From contig NZ_CP096884.1 of the NCBI RefSeq assembly GCF_023273855.1, positions 2,046,001-2,110,000 on the forward strand: a stretch of 64,000 nucleotides of DNA, read 5' to 3'. The notes under the pieces were generated by a model, which was not told the origin of the DNA, did no database searches, and worked only from the letters and a program-made list of their open reading frames with translations. This stretch comes from Seonamhaeicola sp. ML3. Lineage in GTDB: Bacteria; Bacteroidota; Bacteroidia; Flavobacteriales; Flavobacteriaceae. Below, in pieces: positions 42,292 through 51,134 of the stretch; positions within the stretch are counted from its first letter, which is position 1, and each line of letters starts with the position of its first letter. A program made the translations under genes and the position numbers.

Positions 42292-43089
42292 ATGGGATTG
42301 TTTAAGCGAAATCCTTTCGGACATATACTTTTCTTAAAAAAGTGGCTCATTAGAATTTTAGGAGCTATGAGTCATAGACGATTTCGGGGTTTCAATGAAC
42401 TTCAAATTGAGGGTTCTGAAATCATTAAGAATTTGCCAGATAAAAATGTGTTATTCATTTCAAATCACCAGACTTATTTTGCTGATGTGGTTGCTATGTT
42501 TCATGTGTTTAATGCTAGTCTAAGTGGAAGAGTTGATTCCATTAAGAATGTGGGTTATTTATGGAATCCTAAACTTAATATTTATTATGTAGCTGCAAAG
42601 GAGACCATGAAAGCTGGCTTGTTGCCCAAAATATTAGCGTATGTAGGTTCCGTAAGTATTGAGCGCACATGGAGGTCTGAAGGTAAGGATGTCAATAGAC
42701 AGGTTCGAATGAGTGATATATCAAATATTGGTAAAGCTTTAGGTGATGGTTGGGTTATTACGTTTCCGCAAGGGACAACCACTCCTTTTAAACCCATTAG
42801 GAAAGGGACCGCACACATTATTAAACGCTATAAACCTGTAGTTGTACCCATTGTTATTGATGGATTTAGAAGGTCTTTTGACAAAAAGGGTTTGCGTATT
42901 AAAAAGAAGAATATTTTACAATCAATGGAAATCAAAGCGCCATTAGAAATTGATTATGATGGCGAAACTACCGAGGAAATTGTTAGTAGAATTGAATTTG
43001 CCATAGAGCAGCACCCTTCGTTCCTTAAAGTACTAACACCAAAGCAAATTAAAGAGCAAGAAGAGCTTAATAAGCTCAGGGAGTGGTAG
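42292..43089 (+). CDS. 1-acyl-sn-glycerol-3-phosphate acyltransferase-like (PlsC family)
   Basis: A membrane-associated acyltransferase of the PlsC family (265 residues) that would transfer a fatty acyl group to lysophosphatidate or a related acceptor. Block I reads ISNHQTYFADV, with His59 and Asp65 separated by five residues rather than the canonical four. The block III region reads FPQGTTTPFKP, with Gln where FPEGT is usual. These substitutions look like a lineage variant rather than damage, because the frame and the rest of the fold are intact. It lies 50 bases after the Nudix gene, so the two may be co-transcribed. Confidence 0.88.
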   Translation: MGLFKRNPFGHILFLKKWLIRILGAMSHRRFRGFNELQIEGSEIIKNLPDKNVLFISNHQTYFADVVAMFHVFNASLSGRVDSIKNVGYLWNPKLNIYYVAAKETMKAGLLPKILAYVGSVSIERTWRSEGKDVNRQVRMSDISNIGKALGDGWVITFPQGTTTPFKPIRKGTAHIIKRYKPVVVPIVIDGFRRSFDKKGLRIKKKNILQSMEIKAPLEIDYDGETTEEIVSRIEFAIEQHPSFLKVLTPKQIKEQEELNKLREW

Positions 43090-43269
43090 GTTTTTTGAAA
43101 CTCATTAATACACTTTAATACAATAAATAAACTTGTGTCTAATGAGTGTGTTGTTAGTTTGTTGATTTGATTTACAGATAATTATTCGTTAAATTTGCCC
43201 AAAAGAGTTGTTTTTAATATCCGTGTATTGGTTTTAAGCATCTGTTATAATATCTCCAAATCATAAGCT

Positions 43270-44739
43270 ATGAATTGTTTTAATAATTTGAAAGTTCCTG
43301 CCATTTGTCTCATTTTTTTAATAATAGGTTTTAGTTGTTCTAATCAAACTGAAACGATTCAAAATAATGATGTTACAGAGGAAGAGGAACAGATAGAGGT
43401 AATTCTCCCCGATTTAGAAAAAGCAGCATTGAACTATTCCAATTTATGTGGTGGTTGCCATGGACAAAAGTTTGAGTCTTTTGTTGAAAGGGATTGGTTA
43501 TATGGTGGCAATTTTGATGATATAGTGAACTCAATATCAAATGGTTATAAATCGAATGGGATGCCTTCTTATGAGAACGTATTTAATAGTCAAGAAATCA
43601 AAGATTTAGCAAATTATATTCTTCAAGAAATTGATGATAAAACAAAGGAAGATATTGAGAAAGAAAATCCAAATCTTTCTGGGGTTATAGAGTCCGAAAA
43701 TCTTAATTTCCGACTAGACTTAATAACAGATAATCTTCCAGGTGTTCCCTGGGGAATGGTGCAATTACCTGATGGTGATTTTTTGGTTACTCAAAGAACA
43801 GGGAAGTTTTTTATGGTAACTAATGAAGGTACCGTATCCGAGATTTCTGGAGTTCCGGAAGTAGTAGCAGAAGGGCAGGGAGGACTTTTGGATGTTGTTC
43901 TGCATCCTAATTTTGAAGAAAATAATTTTATTTATCTAAGTTACTCGAGTGTAAATCCAGATAATTCAAACGAGAAAACGACTGCTGTTGCTAGGGGGCG
44001 ACTTTCGGGGACTGTTTTAGAGGGTGTGGTTGAGATTTTTACCGCGAAGCCATATTTGAAAAGTACCAGTCATTATGGGTCTCGATTGGTCTTTGATAAT
44101 GAAGGTTATCTTTTTGTAACTGTTGGAGATAGGAGTAATAGGGACATCTACCCCCAAGATTTAGATAACGATGTAGGAAAGGTGCATAGACTTAATGGTG
44201 ATGGAACAATACCTACAGATAACCCTTTTTATAGTTTTCCTGATTACAGTAAATCTGTTTACGGTCATGGTGTAAGGAATCCACAAGGTTTAGCCAAGCA
44301 CCCCGAAACTGGAGATATATGGGAAGGTGAACACGGGCCACGAGGTGGAGATGAAATTAATATTGTTAAAGCTGGAAAAAACTATGGTTGGCCCTTAATA
44401 ACTTATGGTATTAATTACAATGGTACCCTTATTACTGAACAGACGGCCATGGATGGTATGGAACAGCCTATCTTTTATTGGGATCCCTCTATAGCTCCTT
44501 GTGGAATGGATTTTGTTGCTAGTAATTTTTATGGTCAATGGGAAAATGACCTATTTGTAGGGTCTTTAAAGTTTAGATATCTACATAGGTTAAAAATGGA
44601 CGGAAACTCAGTAGTTGGTCATGAAGAACTGCTTAATGATATAGGTCGTGTTAGAGATGTGCAGATGGGTAAGGATGGTTATTTGTATATTTTGGTTGAA
44701 GGCCCTGGAAGGTTGATAAGACTAGTGCCTGAACAGTAA
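43270..44739 (+). CDS. Cytochrome c / PQQ-type sugar dehydrogenase lipoprotein (489 aa)
   Basis: An exported oxidoreductase with two domains. The lipoprotein signal ends at Cys23 (IIGFSC). A short class-I cytochrome c domain spans about residues 50-120, with the haem motif Cys60-Gly-Gly-Cys63-His64 and a possible axial Met98. Residues about 145-489 form a six-bladed propeller of the soluble glucose/sorbosone dehydrogenase family (GVPWGMVQLPDGDFLVTQR, GGLLDVVLHPNF, GVRNPQGLAKHPETGDIWEGEHGPRGGDEIN in residues about 338-370). Electrons from aldose oxidation would pass to the attached haem. The actual sugar is unknown; family members are often poorly active on glucose. A single-gene unit. Confidence 0.92.
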   Translation: MNCFNNLKVPAICLIFLIIGFSCSNQTETIQNNDVTEEEEQIEVILPDLEKAALNYSNLCGGCHGQKFESFVERDWLYGGNFDDIVNSISNGYKSNGMPSYENVFNSQEIKDLANYILQEIDDKTKEDIEKENPNLSGVIESENLNFRLDLITDNLPGVPWGMVQLPDGDFLVTQRTGKFFMVTNEGTVSEISGVPEVVAEGQGGLLDVVLHPNFEENNFIYLSYSSVNPDNSNEKTTAVARGRLSGTVLEGVVEIFTAKPYLKSTSHYGSRLVFDNEGYLFVTVGDRSNRDIYPQDLDNDVGKVHRLNGDGTIPTDNPFYSFPDYSKSVYGHGVRNPQGLAKHPETGDIWEGEHGPRGGDEINIVKAGKNYGWPLITYGINYNGTLITEQTAMDGMEQPIFYWDPSIAPCGMDFVASNFYGQWENDLFVGSLKFRYLHRLKMDGNSVVGHEELLNDIGRVRDVQMGKDGYLYILVEGPGRLIRLVPEQ

Positions 44740-44840
44740 TTCCAAAAGCTTAAAGTTTCTACTGTAATTTTTGTGTATTTAATGTTTCCTGTGAACTCCT
44801 TGAAAATTAATCATGACGTTTTAAAAATAAACTATCAAAA

Positions 44841-45080
44841 ATGAGACAGCTAAAATTAATTTGGGATTTTAGAGGGCCAGATGCTTTGAGAATAGCAGAG
44901 CATCATGTTGTCCATTTAAAAGAATATATAGTTGCAGAACATTTAAAGCTGAATATTACAGGGATTGAACCTGTAAATGACTCACATGCCATTGCGTTTT
45001 TAGTTGTTGAAGAAAGTGAAATGCGAGAAGTTAGGGACGCTTTAAAGCCTCACAGGGGGCAGTTATATAATTCAAATTAG
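44841..45080 (+). CDS. Small protein of unknown function (79 aa)
   Basis: A compact cytoplasmic protein: MRQLKLIWDFRGPDALRIAEHH at the start, then EYIVAEHLKLNITGIEPVND, and a C-terminus ending HRGQLYNSN. The regular alternation of strands and helices and the His-rich first helix suggest a folded domain, perhaps ferredoxin-like. I do not recognise the family. Codon use is like the neighbours and the ATG has an A-rich leader. It lies between the sugar dehydrogenase and topB genes with gaps of 101 and 86 bases. Confidence 0.72.
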   Translation: MRQLKLIWDFRGPDALRIAEHHVVHLKEYIVAEHLKLNITGIEPVNDSHAIAFLVVEESEMREVRDALKPHRGQLYNSN

Positions 45081-45166
45081 CTAAGTCTGGTTAATAACTC
45101 TTGATAACTCCACTTTAAATAGGTTTTCAATTTTTATATTTTGCGTTGTTAAAATTTAAAACGTAA

Positions 45167-47458
45167 ATGAAGGTTTGTATAGCTGAAAAGCCTAGTGTTG
45201 CCAGAGAAATTGCTGCTGTTTTGGGTGCAAAAACCAAACATGATGGTTATTTTGAAGGTAATGGTTATGCGGTTACGTATACCTTCGGTCATTTATGTAC
45301 TTTAAAGGAGCCCGTAGATTATAAGCCTTATTGGAAAAGCTGGGATTTAAACAATTTACCAATGCTACCTGAAAAATTTGAAGTTAAGGTAGTGGCTAAT
45401 TCTGGCATTCAAAAACAATTTAAGATTGTTAAAAGCTTATTCGAAAAAGCTGAGGTAGTCATAAACTGTGGTGATGCTGGTCAGGAAGGGGAACTAATCC
45501 AGCGTTGGGTAATGAATGAGGCTAATTATAAAGGTGATGTAAAACGCCTTTGGATTTCTTCACTTACTACCGAAGCCATAAAAGAAGGCTTTGAAAATCT
45601 TAAATCGGCAAAAGATTATGATAATTTGTACTATGCTGGTTTTTCTAGGGCCATTGGAGATTGGTTATTAGGCATTAATGCCACCAGATTATATACTGTT
45701 AAGCATGGTGGGTACAAACAAGTGCTTTCGGTTGGTAGGGTGCAAACACCCACTTTAGCTATGGTGGTAGATAGGTTTAGGGAAATAGAAAACTTTAGAC
45801 CAACACCATTTTGGGAGCTTCAAACCAAATATCGTGATACGCTTTTCAGTTATGAGGAAGGTCGTTTTTTTAAAAAAGAAAATGGGCAAATTTTAGCAGA
45901 TAAGGTAAAAGAAAGTGATTTTGAAATAGTTTCTATCACAAAAAAGAAAGGTAAGGAGTATGCACCCAAGCTATTCGATTTAACAGGACTACAAGTATAC
46001 TGTAATACCAAGTTTGGATTTTCTGCCGACGAAACACTTAAGATTGTTCAAAGTTTATATGAGCAAAAAGTAGTGACTTACCCAAGAGTAGATACCACAT
46101 TTTTACCAAGTGATATTTATCCAAAGGTTGAAGGGATATTAAAAAAGTTGACTAATTATGTAACCTTAGTGCAACCACTTTTAGGTAAAACCATTAAAAA
46201 ATCAACAAAAGTTTTTAATGATAAAAAAGTAACTGACCACCACGCAATTATCCCAACCGGTATGCAAAACCGTTTACAACCTGCCCAGCAGCAAGTGTAC
46301 GATATTATCGTTAGGCGTTTTATAGCGGTATTTTACGCCGATTGTTCTGTTGCGAATACCCATGTTATTGGAAAAGCTGCAGAGGTAACCTTTAAGACAA
46401 ACGGAAAAGAAATATTGGATAAAGGTTGGCGTATCGTTTTTGAGTCTCCAAATACTAAAGAAAAAGAACCCAATCTTTTGCCTAATTTTCAGGAAGGCGA
46501 AAAAGGGGCTCACGAACCTTCTTTTTTAGAAAAGGAAACTAAACCTCCAAACCAATTTACCGAGGCCTCTTTGTTACGTGCCATGGAAACAGCAGGGAAG
46601 CAAGTGGAAGACGAGGAAATGCGAGATTTAATGAAAGAAAACGGGATAGGAAGGCCATCTACTCGAGCTAATATTATTGAAACGCTTTTTAAAAGAAAAT
46701 ATATAAAGAGAAATAAAAAGCAGGTACTGCCAACAGATACAGGAATTCAGTTAATAGATACTATCCAAAATAGTTTATTGAAATCGGCCGAATTAACAGG
46801 GCGCTGGGAAAAGCAACTAAAGGATATTGAAAAAGGCGATTTTAGTGCAGGTGCCTTTATAAATAATATGAAACGTATGGTTGATGCCTTGATCTATGAA
46901 GTAAGAAGTGAAACAAGACGTGCGAATATTTCTTTTGAGGCTAATACGAAAAAAAACAAAGATAAAATCAAGGCAAAAAAGCATGCTGGAATTACTTCAG
47001 AAACTTGTCCCAAATGCAAAAAGGGGTCTATAATTAAAGGGAAGACAGCTTATGGGTGTAGTTCCTATAAATCTGGGTGTGATTTTAAAATGCCTTTTAA
47101 AGTTCATGATAAAAAGATATCGGAAAAGCAATTTCTAAGAATACTTCAAAAAGGTTCAACTGTTAATTTAAAGGGGTTTAAAATTGATTCCGGAACTGTA
47201 GAGGGGCTTTTGCGGTTCGGTGAAGACTTCAAACTAAAATTGGAGCCAAAACAAACCGTTTTACAATCTGAGCCTGAAGAATTGTTGTGTCCTAAGTGTA
47301 AAAAAGGAAAGATAATTAAAGGTAGTACAGCTTATGGTTGTAGTAGTTATAAGGAGGGATGCGATTTTAGAGTGTCTTTTAAAGTGGTAAAAGAAAAGAT
47401 TAACGGAGATGTGCTAACTAAACAACTGGTTTATAACATCTTAATCGATAATTTTTGA
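45167..47458 (+). CDS. topB: DNA topoisomerase III (type IA) with two C-terminal zinc ribbons
   Basis: A type IA topoisomerase (763 residues) that relaxes or decatenates DNA, usually with a RecQ helicase. The TOPRIM domain begins MKVCIAEKPSVAREIAAVLG and contains NCGDAGQEGELI. The active-site tyrosine is Tyr305 in VVTYPRVDTTFL. LMKENGIGRPSTRANIIETL is the conserved motif near residue 490. The C-terminus holds two zinc-ribbon repeats (CPKCKKGSIIKGKTAYGC and CPKCKKGKIIKGSTAYGC, each followed by a fourth Cys), separated by a linker with another small domain. Length and order are typical of Bacteroidetes TopB. Confidence 0.96.
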   Translation: MKVCIAEKPSVAREIAAVLGAKTKHDGYFEGNGYAVTYTFGHLCTLKEPVDYKPYWKSWDLNNLPMLPEKFEVKVVANSGIQKQFKIVKSLFEKAEVVINCGDAGQEGELIQRWVMNEANYKGDVKRLWISSLTTEAIKEGFENLKSAKDYDNLYYAGFSRAIGDWLLGINATRLYTVKHGGYKQVLSVGRVQTPTLAMVVDRFREIENFRPTPFWELQTKYRDTLFSYEEGRFFKKENGQILADKVKESDFEIVSITKKKGKEYAPKLFDLTGLQVYCNTKFGFSADETLKIVQSLYEQKVVTYPRVDTTFLPSDIYPKVEGILKKLTNYVTLVQPLLGKTIKKSTKVFNDKKVTDHHAIIPTGMQNRLQPAQQQVYDIIVRRFIAVFYADCSVANTHVIGKAAEVTFKTNGKEILDKGWRIVFESPNTKEKEPNLLPNFQEGEKGAHEPSFLEKETKPPNQFTEASLLRAMETAGKQVEDEEMRDLMKENGIGRPSTRANIIETLFKRKYIKRNKKQVLPTDTGIQLIDTIQNSLLKSAELTGRWEKQLKDIEKGDFSAGAFINNMKRMVDALIYEVRSETRRANISFEANTKKNKDKIKAKKHAGITSETCPKCKKGSIIKGKTAYGCSSYKSGCDFKMPFKVHDKKISEKQFLRILQKGSTVNLKGFKIDSGTVEGLLRFGEDFKLKLEPKQTVLQSEPEELLCPKCKKGKIIKGSTAYGCSSYKEGCDFRVSFKVVKEKINGDVLTKQLVYNILIDNF

Positions 47459-47516
47459 CTCAGACATCTTTATATTGATAACTTACTTTTTTTAGCCCAA
47501 AAAATCTAATTATACA

Positions 47517-48383
47517 ATGAACAATAATTTTATATTAAATTTTACTCCAACGGGTATGATTCCTACTAAGGAAATGACTGAGCATGTACCTCTATCTGTA
47601 GAAGAAATTGTTGAGGATGTGCATAGGGCAAATGAGATAGGTATAACTATGGTTCATCTTCATGCTCGTGATGAAGTTGGCGTACCTACTTATAAACAAG
47701 ACATTTATTCTAAAATAGTAGAGGGTATAAGAAAATATGCCCCAGAATTAGTATTGTGCATATCTCTCAGTGGAAGGAATTTTGGAGAACTAGAAAAACG
47801 TAGCGAACCATTGATGATGGAAGGCGTTTTAAAACCGGATATGGGAAGTCTTACGTTAAGTTCTTTGAATTTCAATAGAACAGCAAGTGTGAATAGTCCT
47901 GATATGGTTCAAAGCCTTGCCCGAATTATGAAAGAGAAAGGTGTCGTTCCTGAGCTTGAAGCTTTTGATATTGGTATGATAAATTATGCTAAATACCTAG
48001 AAAGAAAGGGGCTTCTGGAACCTCCATACTATTTTAATCTACTATTTGGTAACATAGCATGTTCTCAAGCAAATTTATTGCACGCAGGAGTTATGATTAA
48101 TGATTTACCTAAAGAATCATATTGGAGTTTAGCAGGTATCGGTAACGAGCAACTTAAAATGAATTCTTTATCCTTGGCATTTGGTGGAGGTGTTAGAGTT
48201 GGTTTAGAGGATAATATTTGGTTTGATACTAATAGAACAAGATTAGCAACAAACTCTGAGTTATTAGAGAGAGTTCATTTTATTGCGGAAGCTAATGGAA
48301 GAGATTTAATGACTGCTAAAGAATTCCGAGAACACTTGAACTTAGCTCCAGGAAATGGTCTTTACGGCAGAATAAATTCATAA
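47517..48383 (+). CDS. BKACE-type 3-keto acid cleavage enzyme (DUF849, 288 aa)
   Basis: A zinc-dependent TIM-barrel enzyme of the beta-keto acid cleavage family, whose founder Kce splits 3-keto-5-aminohexanoate with acetyl-CoA. The metal ligands are visible: His47 and His49 in VHLHARDE, with a further Glu in ELEAFD at about residue 142. The barrel ends with GGGVRVGLEDNIW. Family members act on diverse beta-keto acids and the substrate here cannot be read from sequence. It is followed 10 bases later by a hexapeptide acyltransferase gene, a pairing that suggests a small biosynthetic route for an acylated amino sugar or keto acid product. Confidence 0.9.
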   Translation: MNNNFILNFTPTGMIPTKEMTEHVPLSVEEIVEDVHRANEIGITMVHLHARDEVGVPTYKQDIYSKIVEGIRKYAPELVLCISLSGRNFGELEKRSEPLMMEGVLKPDMGSLTLSSLNFNRTASVNSPDMVQSLARIMKEKGVVPELEAFDIGMINYAKYLERKGLLEPPYYFNLLFGNIACSQANLLHAGVMINDLPKESYWSLAGIGNEQLKMNSLSLAFGGGVRVGLEDNIWFDTNRTRLATNSELLERVHFIAEANGRDLMTAKEFREHLNLAPGNGLYGRINS

Positions 48384-48393
48384 AACATTCATT

Positions 48394-49080
48394 TTGGAAG
48401 AAGATAAAGTATTAAATGTTTTAGGCTACTTGCCTATGAGTTTGAATATATTATTGGAAATTGTAGAGGAGTCAATAGGAATAAGCTCTTTCAATATTTA
48501 TAAAAATATAGCTGTAGATGATAAAGAAAATGCTTTTTCTCCTCATTCTAACTGGAATATAAATTTTTACGATTCTCTTAAGCCCAATTTTGACAAGGAT
48601 GAATTATTTGTTATTTCAGTTGTAGGTGTAAAGTCCAAAGAGCATGTTTATAAATGGTTCAAGGCGAGTACTAATGTGTGCGATAGCAAGTTTATCAATC
48701 TAATACATCCCAAAGCGTTTGTGTCTAAGTCTGTAAATTTGAATTACGGTTTACAAGTAGAACCTCAAAGTACTATAGCTGCATGCTCATCTGTAGGTTT
48801 TGGAGTAAATGTTAAACGAAATTCTAGTATTGGGCATCACTGTGAAATAGGTGATTTTGTGACTATAAATCCTGGTGCCACCATTAGTAGTTATGTGCAA
48901 ATTGGTCGAAATACAATGATTGGCTCGGGTGTATCCATTAAAGATAATGTTAAGATTGGTGATAACTGTATAATTGGTGTAGGAAGTGTAGTCGTTAAAG
49001 ATATACCAAGCAATTCGATTGCTTATGGAAATCCGTGCATAGTACATAAAAATAATGAAAAACAAAAGAGGGGTGGTTAA
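48394..49080 (+). CDS. NeuD/PglD-like hexapeptide acyltransferase (228 aa)
   Basis: A left-handed beta-helix acyltransferase of the sialic acid/sugar O- or N-acyltransferase type. The N-terminal 90 residues are a Rossmann-like PglD_N domain. From about residue 112 the sequence has hexapeptide turns (GFGVNVKRNSSIGHHCEIGD, IGRNTMIGSGVSIKDNVKIG), ending with a typical VVKDIPSNSIAYGNPC. The frame has no ATG at its start; TTG at 48394 is the best candidate. It lies 10 bases after the BKACE gene and overlaps the next gene by 26 bases, so the three form one transcript. The acceptor substrate is unknown. Confidence 0.85.
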   Translation: MEEDKVLNVLGYLPMSLNILLEIVEESIGISSFNIYKNIAVDDKENAFSPHSNWNINFYDSLKPNFDKDELFVISVVGVKSKEHVYKWFKASTNVCDSKFINLIHPKAFVSKSVNLNYGLQVEPQSTIAACSSVGFGVNVKRNSSIGHHCEIGDFVTINPGATISSYVQIGRNTMIGSGVSIKDNVKIGDNCIIGVGSVVVKDIPSNSIAYGNPCIVHKNNEKQKRGG

Positions 49081-49645
49081 AAACTTTATCATCTACAAGC
49101 CCTATGGTGTTCTAAGCCAGTTCAGAAGTAACGATTCAAAACAACAATCAAAGCAATTTTTAGGGAGTTTAGGAGATTTTCCAAAAGAAACTATGGCTAT
49201 TGGGAGGTTAGATGAAAAGTCTGAGGGTTTATTATTGCTAACTACCGATGGGAAATTAAGTGATTTTATAAATAGTAAAAAAATAGAAAAGGAATATTAC
49301 GCTCAGTTAGATGGTGATATAACTTTTGAAGCTATTTCTAAATTAGTAACAGGTGTTCAAATTGGTTTGAACGGTAAAAAGTATAAAACTAAGCCCTGTA
49401 AAGTTTTTAAGCTAGAGGAAGTTCCCGATTTACCTAAGCGTTCTAAAAAAATAAGGGATGATAGGCACGGACCAACGAGTTGGATTTCTGTTACTTTGAA
49501 TGAAGGTAAGTTTAGGCAGGTACGTAAAATGACTTCTGCTGTTGGCTTTCCTACTCTAAGATTGATACGCGTTAGAGTTGGTAAAATTCAACTTGGTAAA
49601 ATGGAAGTAGGAGCTGTTATAGAAGTTCCAGAAATAGATGTTTAA
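49055..49645 (+). CDS. Pseudouridine synthase of the RluE/RsuA family (196 aa)
   Basis: An RNA pseudouridine synthase. The catalytic motif is MAIGRLDEKSEGLLLLTTDG, with the catalytic Asp53. FIIYKPYGVLSQF opens the domain and EGKFRQVRKMTSAVGFPTLRLIRVRVG closes it (roughly residues 151-177). No S4 domain is present, so the protein resembles RluE, which modifies 23S rRNA near the peptidyl transferase centre, rather than RsuA. The ATG at 49055 lies inside the upstream gene; a GTG at 49073 is an alternative. Presumed single function; no odd residues. Confidence 0.93.
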   Translation: MKNKRGVVKNFIIYKPYGVLSQFRSNDSKQQSKQFLGSLGDFPKETMAIGRLDEKSEGLLLLTTDGKLSDFINSKKIEKEYYAQLDGDITFEAISKLVTGVQIGLNGKKYKTKPCKVFKLEEVPDLPKRSKKIRDDRHGPTSWISVTLNEGKFRQVRKMTSAVGFPTLRLIRVRVGKIQLGKMEVGAVIEVPEIDV

Positions 49646-49694
49646 CTACAAATAGGCTCATTAAAATAGGTCTAGATTAGTATCCTTTTATTAT

Positions 49695-50324
49695 TTAAAC
49701 TTCTAATTTTTTTAATTCGTTATAGTTTCTGTTCAATCGTTTCAACAGAAGACCGTAAATAAGCTTGTAGAAGAGCCAGATTACAAGAGTAAATATTGCT
49801 GTGACTAGTGTAATGATTACAACTAGTAAAATCAATCCGGTATTATCAGCTTTTTCAATGAGTTTTATGGCGTTAGGATCGTTTTGAAACGTATAATAAA
49901 TACCTATTATCATTGAGGCACCAACCATAATAAGGTTATAAAGCACGTAGTATTTAATTACTTTTCGTGTTCTTATTATATTTTCCATGAGCCTTCTCGC
50001 GCTGTCGGTTACTGAAATCGATTTATAAGATTTATATAGTAGGTATATAAAAAGAAGAATGATGCCATAGCTGAAAATAGTAAGTATCATCATGGTGCTG
50101 TCGGAGTAGACAGAGTCCAGACGTTCTCTATAACTGTCTGATGTGAAATAAGGGATTGAGTTGACCAAAATCCAGAAGAAAAGTTCTGCGATACTAATGT
50201 AGAAAAGCAGCTTAACAATAGAGGAAGATTTCTTGTGTAACATGGGCAAAATATCTTTAGCAGATAGTTTATCATGTTGTTTCTCCTTATTCCAATCTTT
50301 CTTTAATAAATCTAATCCATCCAT
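49695..50324 (-). CDS. Four-TM membrane protein paired with ECF sigma factor (209 aa)
   Basis: A membrane protein with a cytoplasmic N-terminus of about 35 residues (LLKKDWNKEKQHDKLSAKDIL), four hydrophobic helices, and a short charged tail. It starts 4 bases after the sigma factor stop codon on the same strand, the usual location of an anti-sigma factor. It does not have a classic zinc-binding anti-sigma domain, so the pairing is a guess from position. It may bind the sigma factor through the soluble N-terminal segment, or be an unrelated conserved membrane protein. Confidence 0.82.
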   Translation of the reverse strand: MDGLDLLKKDWNKEKQHDKLSAKDILPMLHKKSSSIVKLLFYISIAELFFWILVNSIPYFTSDSYRERLDSVYSDSTMMILTIFSYGIILLFIYLLYKSYKSISVTDSARRLMENIIRTRKVIKYYVLYNLIMVGASMIIGIYYTFQNDPNAIKLIEKADNTGLILLVVIITLVTAIFTLVIWLFYKLIYGLLLKRLNRNYNELKKLEV

Positions 50325-50328
50325 AGTT

Positions 50329-50823
50329 CTACGGATTTAAAATGGTTCTTAACTTGTTCTTAATTCTGTTCATCTTCACTCGTGCATTTACTTCGCTAAT
50401 ACCCATAGTTTCACTAATCTCTCTGTAGTCTTTGTCTTCTAAATACAAGAAAACAAGAGCTTTTTCAATGTCGTTTAATTGGTGTACGGCTTTATAAAGT
50501 ACTTTAAGCTGCTGTTCTTCGGTATCATCATAATCCTCAGATTTCATTTTAAAAGCTACACCATCATAATCTTGCGTACTAATGGTTCTCTTCGATTTTC
50601 TGTATAAAGTAATAGCTGTATTTAAACCAACTCTATACATCCAGGTGCTAAATTTGGAGTCGCCTCTAAATTTAGGGTACGCTTTCCATAACTGAATAGT
50701 TATCTCCTGGAACAAATCGTTATGCGCATCATAATTATTAGTATACAAGCGACAAACCTTGTGTATAATGTTCTGATGCTTCTCAAGAAGTTCAACAAAA
50801 TTCTGTTCTGATTCGTTTTTCAA
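50329..50823 (-). CDS. ECF-type RNA polymerase sigma factor
   Basis: An alternative sigma factor of the extracytoplasmic function class. Region 2 includes VCRLYTNNYDAHNDLFQEITI and FRGDSKFSTWMYRVGLNTAI; region 4 is EKALVFLYLEDKDYREISETMGI followed by NARVKMNRIKNKLR. No ATG is available in frame. I place the start at TTG 50823 (MKNESEQNFVELLEKHQ), which fits the family's usual length; a TTG at 50856 would add 11 residues. The next gene, 4 bases away, encodes a membrane protein that may control it. The promoter probably lies in the 280 bases before the divergent TonB-dependent receptor. Confidence 0.9.
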   Translation of the reverse strand: MKNESEQNFVELLEKHQNIIHKVCRLYTNNYDAHNDLFQEITIQLWKAYPKFRGDSKFSTWMYRVGLNTAITLYRKSKRTISTQDYDGVAFKMKSEDYDDTEEQQLKVLYKAVHQLNDIEKALVFLYLEDKDYREISETMGISEVNARVKMNRIKNKLRTILNP

Positions 50824-51134
50824 TGTGATGGTTTGGTTACAATGATAAGTAGCCAAATATTTTAAAATGTTACAACAAATCTTAAAAATAATATTTTAAA
50901 ACTCAATTTGTCTACTTCAAATTCGAAGTTTTAGGCCTTCGGGTTATAAAGGGGCTCAACGAAAAGTCGATAATCCACAAAGATAAAACTAAGACTGCTG
51001 AGTACTAGGCACACTCAAATAAAACCCAATTCATCCCTAAGATTTTACAGTTCGGTATCTAAAAATTTAAGGATTTTAAATGAGTATGCATTTTTGCCTT
51101 GTCAATCAATAATAACGAACAGAAAAGATAAATC

